Shown: in pieces, positions 45,251 to 55,488 of the stretch
How positions within the stretch are numbered: position 1 is the first letter of the stretch
Layout: each line of letters opens with the position of its first letter
Source of the DNA: Flaveria trinervia
Taxonomy: Eukaryota > Streptophyta > Magnoliopsida > Asterales > Asteraceae
Assembly (NCBI GenBank): GCA_025506515.1
Contig: CM046458.1
Span: forward strand, 44,216,574 to 44,280,573
Length of the DNA: 64,000 nucleotides
Direction of reading: 5' to 3'
Notes under the pieces: model-generated
Seen by the model: only the letters and a program-made list of their open reading frames with translations
The model's database searches: none
Told to the model about the DNA's origin: nothing
Program-made: the position numbers and the translations under genes

Positions 45251-46090
45251 TACCATCTAGTCCACTACCATCTCGTCAAGTACCACTACCATATGATTTA
45301 TGAGTTCAAGTTAGTTTTCAATTATCTTACATGAATAAAAATGTTTGTCGTGTTAGGATTTGATATTCCAAACTGCCAACATATAGACTTATCCACCTAA
45401 CAATTCTAGATTTAAGAGTAGTAGTTTTTTATGGTCGATGCTACCTTTTAAGGGTTCATAGTCGCTTAATGATTCATAACCTTTTAATGGTTAAGATGTA
45501 ATTTTAAGTCTAAATGACTAGTATGTAACATCTTAATATTACCAAATCATGTGAACCAAAGAAGGACTAGTTTAGTGGGTTGTTGGTGGTGCAAATTAGT
45601 GTGGTGGTGGCGTTGAGTTCTTAAAGCCATGAAGGGAGTAGAATGGATAACGAGGATGAGGTTCTATGGTAGTGTTACTTTAGTTAACCAGTTTTTAGTT
45701 TTAAAAATCAAGTAGACTATGGTTAACTAGTTTTTAGGTTGAACCTTTACTCTGTTCTAGTAATACATGATTTAAACACTATTGTAAGTCTTGTAAACTT
45801 TGAAAGTAAATTAGTTTTAAGTCATTATTCCGTTTATAAGTTCAGTTTTCAACATAAGGCTTCGAACTTCACCTTAAAACTTTTTGAAAAACAAGCATAT
45901 ATTATTGAAAATAAAAAAATTTCTTTTAAAAATGAAATTATAAATCTGATGTCACTTGTAGTATATAAAATTTCAAATTGGATTTTAAATCTCAAATTTT
46001 CATTGATTATTTGTTGTAATGAATGATTGTAATTGATTATTTTGATATATGCATTATGTATATAGGTTAACACTTATGTGTGCTGAATTA
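45251..46090. other. Unassigned AT-rich stretch
   Basis: Between truncated Copia-6 and the Copia-7 LTR I see no gene or known repeat. A 95-aa plus frame (45739-46026) is low-complexity and AT-driven. This could be old intergenic DNA or a decayed element. Confidence 0.5.
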
Positions 46091-46899
46091 TGTGTATGAT
46101 GGCACATAAAAACATTATACTTGGTCAATTTGTGAAATCGACTAGTAGTAAGAAATATCTACGGATGAACATTTTTGTTCTTCCGTAGGTATGTTTCTTA
46201 CAAGACAAACATCCAAATATCTTATACGTATGAAAATTAGTATTCACTAATGAACAAACAAAGTAGAGAAGAAACTGAAGTGAAGACTCGTTCAGAAGAA
46301 CAAGATACATTCGAAAGAACAAACTACCTTAGGGAGAACAAGATTCCTTCATAATAACAAAGGAGCTGCGGAAGACAAAATATAGCTGCGGAAGACCAAA
46401 CACTTGGACTTGCATTATACAAGTGTTCCAAGTCAACAAGAGAAATTTGAATCCCAAGAGATCTAGTATTTCTTTAACAAAATCGTAATTGGCTATAAAT
46501 ATGAGTCCTAGGTTTCAGATCGAGGACGGGGAATCAGACGACAAACACTAAACATCGCATAGATTCACACAATCAATTCATCACAAACTCTAGAAGCAAT
46601 CACATCAGTATATCACCAGCATCAACATGTTCAAAACAGTTATTGTTTATAGCATTCATTATTTTTCATTTGTAATCATTAATTATTTTAATGAAATAAT
46701 TTTGAATAAAAATTTGTTTGTTTAATTATTGTGTTGATATCATTGTGTTCGTCATAGTCAACATTTATTCTTTTTGATATTTATTTATAAAACAAAACAA
46801 TTACACAATGGTTAATGGTCATTTCATAATCATTAACTTTATTCCATTCTATCGTTGTTAGAATTGTTTAATTGTTTGCTTGTTTCATTAGATTTATCA
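46091..46899 (+). repeat. Copia-7 5' LTR (edges approximate)
   Basis: The start is at tgtgtatgatggcac or a few bases on, and the end near gatttatca. The TATA box tataaat is at 46494-46500 and the primer-like tggtgattagatc at 46904-46916. It contains a 13-bp-arm hairpin (46159-46188), ctacggatgaaca facing tgttcttccgtag with one mismatch, and the words agctgcggaagac at 46364 and 46385. Confidence 0.6.
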
Positions 46900-47261
46900 A
46901 TTTTGGTGATTAGATCTACTATTTTTGTAAAATTGATTTGGCATGAATCGATTTATTTTTTTAAACAATAAAACAGTGATTTATCTTTCAGCGAGTACTA
47001 TTTCATTGCTCAATTAAATTAGATCAATATTCACATCAATTGAATAGTAGATATGGGTTACTAATTGATATTCATCAATTGTTCATATTAATTTGAACAA
47101 ATACATTAACAAAATCCTTGATTTGATAATTAGTTATGATTAAAAGGATTGACTGATTTGTGACCACAATCACTTAATTATTATTAATTGAGTTTTGTCA
47201 CTCAATAGTTCATTACATAAAGGAAACTCTGTTTTAGTTAAATTCTTAGATTTTAACTAAA
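46900..47261 (+). other. Copia-7 leader
   Basis: AT-rich untranslated leader between the primer site and the gag ATG at 47262. It has no open frame of note and no repeats that I can recognise. Confidence 0.6.
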
Positions 47262-48230
47262 ATGAGTAACTTTGGTGGATCAACATACTAACCTCCAAAG
47301 TTGGAAACAAAAGTGGATTTTAAATTCTAGAAAATCAAATTCAAGAATCATGTGAGTTATACTGATTCTGACTTATGGGTATCAATAACTGAAGGTCCAT
47401 ACATTCCACCCACTCTTGGGCCGGATTATAATGACAATCATCAACCTTAAGTATAAAAGATCTGTCACGTGTAGGCCAAAGTCGATATTAAAGCATAAAG
47501 TCTGCTTAGTATGGCTTTACCTAAAGAAATATTAATGAGATTTGAGAATTATAAAACATCAAATTCCTTGTGGAAGATACTTCATACTCTTTGTGAAGGG
47601 AGTGATGAAATTAGAAGCATTAGGAAGGACACCCTTCGTTCATAATATGAAACCTTTCATCATATTCAGGGTGAATCAATTCCTCAACAAATCCTAATAT
47701 TTATGCAACTTGTAACAGACATCATCATCTTGGAGTTGAATTATACAAATGAGGAATTAAACAACACGATGCGCCATACTTTTCCTAAAAGTTGGAAGCA
47801 CATTATGTCCATATTCAAGAACACCATAAAGCTTACAACAACTGTTTAGATACGTTGGTAGCTAAAGTGGAGGCTCTTGAAATCGATGAAAAATCAAGAA
47901 ACAAGAGTATGAGAACCCATGTCTCACCCTATCAATTTAAGAAACAAAAAGTGTTGGAAGTGCCTTTATTTCTAACAATGATAGTGACAACTCTTGTAGT
48001 TTGAGTGAAGATGATGAAGAAGTGAGTTTTTATGCATCAAATCCTTCAAAGAAATCAAGTGGATTAGAAAAGGAAAAGGGAAGAATTAATGATAGAAGAA
48101 ATGCATCTACATCATCACATAATGTCTTCATCAAACAAGAACCAAGTAGAGCCCATCATTGTGATTCTGGACTCTCAAGAACAAAAGGGAGCCTTTGCAA
48201 CTTTTAGTTTAAGTTTTCAAGCTAACTTGG
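47262..48230 (+). pseudogene. gag: Copia-7 gag, 5' part
   Basis: MSNFGGSTY is followed by an early stop, then PPKLETKVDFKF, WVSITEGPYIPPTLGPDYND and SMALPKEILMRFENYKTSNSLW, typical of copia gag. Open pieces at 47792-48004 and 48001-48207 cover the gag C-terminal helix region and a Ser-rich linker. It is cut at 48230 by Gypsy-2 and continues at 62151. Confidence 0.8.
48226..48230 (+). repeat. Gypsy-2 target-site duplication, left copy
   Basis: cttgg immediately precedes the TGTAACACCC LTR start and is repeated at 62146-62150 directly after the LTR end TTACA. Copia-7 gag resumes after the right copy. Confidence 0.92.
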
Positions 48231-50441
48231 TGTAACACCCGGTTATTTTAAAAGTCAAAGAAAGAAAGAATAAGTGAAGGAAAAAGAATGAAAAGCTATT
48301 TTACCCAAGCTAAGGGGTAAAATGTGTCAAAAGGACAAAAAGGTTTAAAAGTTGGTGATAAAGGTGGCATGGCCGCCCATCACCCTCTCTTCACATATCA
48401 CCCAGATATTTTCAGAGAGAAAGAAAGAGAGTAGAAAGCATTCGGGTTTTGAAGAACACGAAGAAGAAGTTCGAATTCAAGGTAATAATTCATGGTTTTA
48501 AGATGTTCTTAGCTGGCCTTAGCCTCGGTTATATGCTTGGGTGTGTTTTTATGTGTTCGGGTGTGTTTGTAGTGGGTTTCTAGGTGGTTGAACTTAATTG
48601 CAAACGGGTTTGGAAGAAGTCACACCTTAGAGGCTACAAACGTGAGTTCTAGAACCCCCTTTATGCTTGTTTTCGGGGCTGGAAATACATGTATGAACAT
48701 TTTATAAAAGTTGGGTTTTTAAACCCGTATGTGTGTATGTGAGTGATTGCGAGTGAGGTTTCATTTTGGCTATGTATATGTTTGATGATGTTATGGTTGT
48801 GTTTCTAAGGCTTAGAATGTAAGATTTAAACTTAGAACATGATAGTTGATGATTTGGGAACTGAATTATGATATAAGTGTGCATTAGACTATTCATGCGG
48901 CAAAACAGTGGCCCATGCACCCAACTGAAAATAACTACCTATGTGTCCGGTGCGCCCATATAGTAGTCGTGCGCCCAGAAATAGGTTGAAATTGACTAAG
49001 TGTTCATACGCCTAGATAGCTCATGTGCCCACACACTCATGTGCCTATATAGTGCCAATGCGCCTAGAATTTCCCAGAATAGACTAAGTGTTGCTCATGC
49101 GCCCCAATAGTGCTGATGTGCCTCAAAGTTGCCCATGCGCCTAAGTGTTCCCCAGGCGTCTGAAAGGCCATCCGCCTGTATAGTGCTCATGTGCCCTAAT
49201 AGTCCCGATGCGCCTGAAAGTTGCCCATGCGCCTGAAAGTTGCCCATGCGCTTAAGTGTTCCCTATGCGTTTGTAAGGCCATGCGCCTGCATAGTGCTCA
49301 TGCGCCAAAAGACTTAGAAATATTTTCTGATTTTGGGAAAATTGTAAAACTAGGATTTGACTTGGGAGGTTCCTGGGGCTATGTAAGTTGACTTTGAAGT
49401 CATAGATGATGTGACGGGTGATGTATGATGTGATGTTTGATTGATGCTTATGCATGATGATATGTGATTGTTGATGTATGACGGTTATGTATGATTGTAT
49501 GATATGTTACTTATTCCATATGATGACGTCACTTTACGTGGTGTGAATATTATGATGAACTTAAATTATTATCTTAACAAAGTGAAAGATTTAAGATAAT
49601 GAAAGTGGAACATAATGAATGGATGTAAAGCCTTGCAAGCAAATGAAAGGAGGTTCACAACTCATTGGGAGTTGTTCGCTCAACTATTTGTGTCTACAAC
49701 ATGCGATATTGGCTAACTCATAAGGATTCATACACACAGTAAGAGTTCAGTCTTGGTGACTCCTTCAATACGTGCAATTTCTTAATTATTATGTGTTACA
49801 CCGTGTGATCTTGGCAAACCCATAAGAGTTCACACACACAGGGGGAGTCTGTCGTAGTGACCACTCCATACGTGCGATATGGGGTCCTTGTCACTTAACG
49901 CTAGATGAATTGCTTGGTGCTCTAGAGGGGGGTTAAGTATATGACAGGACCTAGTTAGAAGTGAAAGATAATACATGTATGAAAAGTGCGATAAGTACAA
50001 AAAGTGCAAATCGTGCGATATGTACGATGATGAAGATAATAATTATTACCTCGATATACGTATAATGTGTGAACACGTGCGATAGTAATGAAAATGTTTT
50101 AAAGAATGAAAGGAAATGTAATGTTTTTATAAAACTAGAACTCACTCAGCAACGATGACTTTTTATGCATTTTCCAGTTGGCAGGTAATGGTTGCTGAGG
50201 TGGGCATGGGGCGGCTATTTGCCTCATTTTTGATGGCATCCATTTTTATAATGTTTTTGTGATGTAATGCAACAAGTATTTTCTAATTTCATAACGATGT
50301 ATTATTTTTCAAATGCTATTATAATGAAATGAAATGGATGTTTAAATGTCTCATCTGCATGTTTTTAGTAAGTTAATACAAATATATGTTTTATGTGCGA
50401 TGATTGGCCAGCTTTGAGCATCCCGGGAATGAGGCCTTAGA
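48231..50441 (+). repeat. Gypsy-2 5' LTR (LTR A, 2.2 kb)
   Basis: It starts TGTAACACCCGG and ends GAGGCCTTAGA. It holds the catgcgcc minisatellite at about 48890-49310. The primer site ttggtatgacagcc begins near 50444. Confidence 0.93.
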
Positions 50442-50790
50442 AGTTGGTATGACAGCCAATGTTTAAGTGAAACGGGTAAATTTTCAATAGAAACCTAAAC
50501 TTAAACTGAAAATGGGACGGGAAGGGAAGGGTTGCCAACCGAGTAGCTACGTGCCATGAGGTATTTCTTAATGTTAACCGACCTTATGTGCGCATGTTAT
50601 GTGGTTTATGTGTTATTAGTAGATTTAGATACTCATGTAGTTAGGATAGGAAATGCTTGGGGTATGATGAGTAAAGTAAGTGGCTAATCACAACTTCCCA
50701 CTGTAATTAGGGAGTTACTATACTTGACATAAACTGAGCTATTACCTTGAATGAACGTGTTGGTGTTTGAATCTTATAGCGATTTAGAGG
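50442..50790 (+). promoter_or_regulatory. Gypsy-2 primer-binding site and leader
   Basis: tggtatgacagcc (about 50445-50457) is a diverged Met-tRNA site. The leader is homologous to 15843-16149 on the other strand. No gene is present. Confidence 0.75.
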
Positions 50791-52130
50791 ATGGACGGTG
50801 GTAGATCATCGAAGGCTTCACGCGGTGGAGGTTGTGGTGGATGTGGTGCTGAACCACGGGTCATGAGAGGAAGGCCTAGAGCCAAGGAGGTGGTTCATGA
50901 AGAACTTGGGACCCCTCATCCAGAGGCTGGGGATGAGAGTGCTAACTTAAGAGCCTCGATGAAGGAGGATATTGTTTAAGAGGTACATCAGGTCATGCAG
51001 ACGATCTTACCATCTGTGGTGACTGAAGTGATTATAGCTATAAGAGAAGGAGAAAGAAGGGAGATGAATAGGTCCTTGGGAGGACGGGTGCGACTGGAGA
51101 TTGAGACTGTTCTCTCCGATGATGATGATGAGGAGGAGTAGGAAGAGCCTGTGCAGGAGGTAGCTCGAGGCTGTAACTACGGGCCATTTCAAAGATGCAA
51201 GACCCCTACTTTTGAATGTAATGGCACTACTTCTGATGCTCACCGGTGAGTGAGAGAGATGGAAGCTGTTCTCGATATCAGTGAGTGCCGAGAAGACCAG
51301 AAAGTTAAGTTTGCCACCCACTCGTTTGTGGACTCGGCTCTGTCTTGGTGGGACAATATCATCCAAGCTGAGTTCAGGCAATTGGCAGGATGAAGTAGGC
51401 AGAGTTGAAGAGGCTGGTGATTGAGGAGTTCTGTCCTCACTGAGAAATGGAAAAAGTTGAGAGGGAGTTCCTACAGCTGGAGGTGGGAATGATGACCCAT
51501 CAGCAATACACCACCAAGTTTAATGAGATGGCACGGCTGGTGCCGGATCATATGACTACTCTATCCCGAAATATTAAGAGGTACATCTAGAGCTTGCTGA
51601 CAGATATCTGTAGGCACATGATCATTGCCCGACCGAGCATGTTTAGATCGGCAATCATTTGGTAGGAAGGTTGTACGACGAGCGAGAGGTGGCGGTGGCT
51701 GAGGTGAACAAGAAGGGTGGTGGTGACAGAAACTAGAATGGGAAATGGTTTGGACGTGGCAGAACTGCTCTAAACAACAAGGTGGCGAAGGTGGGTGACC
51801 GGCGTGTGGTCACATCTGGTGCAGGATCGAAGAGATGTGGTAAGTGCGGGAAGGAGCATTTGGGAGAATGCAAATGGGGGTCAAACATCTGCTTCAAGTG
51901 TGTGAAGCCTGGTCATATGGCAAGAGATTGTGGGGTTATAAAGTGTTACAATTATGGAGAAAATGATAATCTGAGCAGGGATTGCCAAAAGCGAAGGGTT
52001 GAAAGTTCAGGAGCAAAGAAGATTAGAGGAGAAAGGCAGAGGAGGAGTACCAGGGCATTCACGATAATGAAGGAGAAGGCTAGGACGGACCCCGATGTTG
52101 TGTTAGGTACATTTCTAGTAAATGAAACTT
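50791..52130 (+). pseudogene. gag: Gypsy-2 gag (broken)
   Basis: The ATG at 50791 begins MDGGRSSKASRGGG, the same start as Gypsy-1. A first open part reaches 50979. Gag blocks VREMEAVLDIS and FVDSALSWWDNI (about 51245-51355) follow after stops. Two zinc knuckles lie in the open segment 51782-52138: CFKCVKPGHMARDC intact, and CYNYGENDNLSRDC with a lost Cys and His. The Arg/Lys-rich tail leads into protease. Confidence 0.88.
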
Positions 52131-52424
52131 TAGCCTAATGTGTTATTTGGTTCTGGTGCTAGTAAAAGTTTTATTTTTGCTGCTTTCTATGCTGAATTGC
52201 TTGTTAGTAGTAAGAATATAGATACACCCTTTGATGTAGAAACTTCCATAGGTAAGTCTATCAGGATTTCCAAGATGATAGAAGGTTGTGACATGGAACA
52301 AGAACGTGACAAGTTTCCTCTTATACCCTTTGTGATGACCTAAGGCGGGTTGGATATAGTCCTTGGAATGGATTGTTTGGCGAACCACAAGGCGAACATT
52401 GTGTGTCGCAAGAAGATGATTTGA
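52131..52424 (+). pseudogene. Gypsy-2 protease, catalytic Asp changed
   Basis: The active site reads LFGSGASKSF; the Gly codon at 52149-52151 stands where Gypsy-1 has the catalytic Asp (LFDSGATKSF). This would inactivate the protease even without the other lesions. The rest, MIEGCDMEQERDKFPL, matches Gypsy-1 well. Confidence 0.88.
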
Positions 52425-53560
52425 TTGACAGTGTCTGCCGGGAATATAGTGATGGTTTATGGTGATCAAGTCGTGACGATCCTGAAAGTGATTTCAATGG
52501 CGGTGGCAGGAAAGTGCATGAGGTGTGGATGTAGTTCCTACTTGGCCTACGTGAAGGATGTGGATACGCCAATACCACAACTAACCGACGTACCGGTGGT
52601 GTGTGAGTTTCCACACGTGTTTCCCAAAGACTTACAAGGAGTGCCACTTTCCTGCGAGATTGAGTTCGAGATTGACTTGATACTGGGTGCCCAACTTGTT
52701 TCTAAGGCACCGTATCGGTTGGCTCTGACTGAGATGAAAGAGTTGATGGAGCAACTAAAAAAGTTGCTTGATAAGGGGTTCATTAGACCGAGTATCTCAC
52801 CTTGGGGTGCTCTGTTCTTATTCGTGTAGAAGAAAGACGGTAGTATGAGGATGTGTATGGACTATCGTGAGCTGAATAAGCTAACGGTAAAGAATCGGTA
52901 CCCCTTAACGAGCATTGATGATCTGTTTGATCAACTCTAGGGTGCTAATTGGTTCTCAAGGATTGACCTTTGATCTAGTTACCATCAGCTGAAGGTTAGA
53001 TAAACCTTTGATCTAGTTACCATCAGCTGAAGGTTATGGAACAAGATATTCCTAAAACAGCTTTTCACACACGTTATGGACACTACGAGTTTCTCGTTAT
53101 GTCTTTTGGTTTGACCAACGCGCCAGCTGCTTTTATGGACTTGATTAATATAGTGTGTGAGCTGATGTTGGATAAATCAGTGATTGTGTTTAGCGATGAT
53201 ATCCTGGTATGTTCGAAGAGCGAGGAGGAGCATGCCGATCACATTCGGGAGGTTTTGGAAATGTTGAGAAGGGAGAAGTTGTATGCCAAATTCTCCAAGT
53301 CTGCATTCTGGTTGCGCGAAGTTCAGTTCTTGAGTCACATGGTGAATCCCAAGAGGATTATGGTGGACCGGCAAAGGTGGAGGCAGTGATGCAATGGAAG
53401 TCTCCAAGGTCGCCATTTGAGATTCATACCTTCTTGGGTTTGGTGGGCTACTATAGGAGATTCGTACAAGACTTCCCTAAGATCGCTTCTCCACTAACCA
53501 AGTTGACCCAGAAAGATGTAAAGTTTGTATAGGGTCAAGCTGAAGAGAGGGCGTTCAAGG
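52425..53560 (+). pseudogene. Gypsy-2 reverse transcriptase (broken)
   Basis: Fingers: LILGAQLVSKAPYRLA and MKELMEQLKKLLDKGFIRPS (52670-52800), then a stop, RMCMDYRELNK and IDDLFDQL. A 38-bp tandem duplication (52967-53042) disrupts the DLRS-GYHQL region. Palm: YGHYEFLVMSFGLTNAPAAF and the catalytic box FSDD at 53189-53200, with the two Asp intact. Thumb: QWKSPRSPFEIHTFLGLVGY (53395-53455). Confidence 0.9.
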
Positions 53561-53990
53561 AGTTAATGGTGAGGTTGACTCAAGATCCTGTCTTATTGTT
53601 ACCCGATGGAAGCGAGGATTTGGTGGTTTATTCAGATGCTTCCTACTCGGGGTTGGGATGTGCGTTGATGCAGAGAGGAAATGTTATAGCCTACGCATCT
53701 CGACAGTTGAAAGTTCATAAGGTTAATTATCCTACTCTTGAATTGGAGCTAGCGGTCATGGTCTTCGTGTTAAAGATTTGGAGGCACTACATGTATAGGA
53801 CAAAATGCACCATATTCACTGAACACAAAAGCTTGAAGTATTTCTTCTAGCAGAAGGACTTAAACATGAGGCAAAGGAGATGGTTGGAGCTCATGAAAGA
53901 TTATGATTGCGATATCCATTACCATCTGGGCAAGGCCAATGTGGTGCGGATGCCCTTAGCCGAAAGGAGAGACCCGAGCTGATTTGGGTT
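53561..53990 (+). pseudogene. Gypsy-2 RNase H
   Basis: DPVLLLPDGSEDLVVYSDAS, then GLGCALMQRGNVIAYASRQL and NYPTLELELAVMVFVLKIW (53575-53785) are open. TEHKSL stands where Gypsy-1 has TDHKS, so a conserved Asp is Glu. A stop follows KYFF (about 53850), then LNMRQRRWLELMKDYDCDI and a frame change. Confidence 0.88.
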
Positions 53991-54056
53991 AAGGCTTATC
54001 AGTTGGTTATGACCTCTGATATGACGAAGTAGGTCAAGGAGTTTCAAGATGAGGCA

Positions 54057-55148
54057 TTGAAAGAAGATCACCTTAACTCTGAAAGAACGAGAGGCCTAGT
54101 TGCGGAATTGGGTGAAAACACACTCAGCGTTAGGACCCAATTCGGGCGGAAGTGGATTCATCATTTTGGGGATCTACGTGTGAAGATTATGGATGAAGCT
54201 CATAAAACTCGATACTCTATTCATACCGGTGCTACAAAGATGTATCAAGATATGAAGAAAGATTATTGGTGGTCGGGTATGAAATGTGATGTAGCGGAGT
54301 ATGTGAGTAGATGCCTGACATGTTTACAAGTGAAGGTCAAGTATCAAAAGCCATATGGAAAGATCCAACCTTTGGATATACTGGAGTGGAAGTGGGAGCA
54401 TATCACCATGGAATTTATTACCAAGCTACCACATACCGCGCGAGGGTATGATGCTATATGGGTGATAGTGGATCGTTTGACGAAGAGTGCTCACTTCCTA
54501 CCGATTCGCGAGACATATTCTTCCAAGATGTTGGCGGATCTATTCATCAAGGAGATTGTAACTCGCCATGGTGTGCCGGTGTCTATCATGTCTGATCGTG
54601 ACACCTGGTTTACATCTAAATTTTGGAAGAAATTCATTGATGCGATGGGGACGAGGTTACATATTAGCACGGCTTATCATCCTCAGATAGATGGTCAGTC
54701 AGAAAGGACCATCCAGACGTTGCAAGATATGCTTCGGACATGCGTTATTGACTTTGGAGGATGTTGGAATGACCACTTACCGTTAGCTAAGTTCTCATAT
54801 AACAACGCTTATCATACTAGCATTGGTGTGCCCCCTTATGAGATGGTATACAGTAGGAGATGTAGAACGCCCGTGTGTTGGGGCGATATTTGCCATAAAG
54901 AGTTAGGGACTGTTGAAGTGGTCGAGGCTACGATTGAGAAAATGGAAAGGACCAAGGCCTTTATGAATGCAGCTAAAGATAGGCAAAAGTCGTATGTTGA
55001 TAAATGTCGTGGACCGATTAAATTTCAGGTGGGTGATAGAGTTCCGTTGAAAGTCTCACCTTGGAAAGGTATCATTCGGTTCAGAAAGGTGGGCAAGTTA
55101 AGCCCAAGATACATCGGGCCTTTACGAATCATTGCTCGAGTAGGGTAG
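54057..55148 (+). pseudogene. Gypsy-2 integrase, 363-aa open frame
   Basis: This is the longest open frame in the window. The zinc domain reads HKTRYSIHTGATKMYQDM and CLTCLQVK. The core begins HITMEFITKLP; the family has Asp where Glu stands (codon 54411-54413), so the first catalytic residue is changed. The second (SDRD, about 54594) and third (Glu in QSERTIQTL, 54702-54704) are present. The C-terminal GPY/F-like module includes PRYIGPLRIIARVG. A stop at 55146-55148 ends the frame. Confidence 0.9.
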
Positions 55149-55488
55149 CTGGCCTATAGATTGAAGCTACCAGACTAGTTAAGTGAAATTCACCCAACAT
55201 TCCATGTTTCTCATCTGAGGAAGTGCTTAGCAGACAAAGATATGATTGTGCCACTAGAGGATATCGAGGTAGATGAACGGCTAAATTATGTGGAGCAACC
55301 AGTGGTGATTATTCATCGTAAAGAGAAGAGGTTAAGGAATAAAGTGGCTCCTCTTGTGCCTGTACAGTGGAGCACAGGAAGGGATCTGAGTCTATATGGG
55401 AGACGGAAGAGGACATGAGGCAACATTACCTATGATTGTTAAGGAATAACAAGATTCAGGGATGAAACCTATATAAGGTTGGTGGACT
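55149..55488 (+). pseudogene. Gypsy-2 C-terminal chromodomain-like tail
   Basis: After the stop the frame continues LAYRLKLPD, stop, then SEIHPTFHVSHLRKCLADKD and VVIIHRKEKRLRNKVAPLVP. A one-base shift then gives SESIWETEEDMRQHY. The order (HVSHLRKC, LRNK, VQW, WETEEDM) matches the chromodomain tail of Tekay-type chromoviruses, which directs integration to heterochromatin. It is broken here. Confidence 0.8.

Noticed and set aside
45739..46026. 95-aa hydrophobic plus-strand frame
   Set aside because: AT-rich low-complexity sequence with an overlapping antisense frame (45849-46073); no homologous domain seen.
48890..49310. CRISPR-like regular array
   Set aside because: Units are degenerate, spacing is irregular, no unique spacers or cas genes occur, and the context is a plant LTR.
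50791..50979. Gly-rich 62-aa protein as a host gene
   Set aside because: It is the gag N-terminus of Gypsy-2, at the same position and with the same start residues as Gypsy-1 gag.
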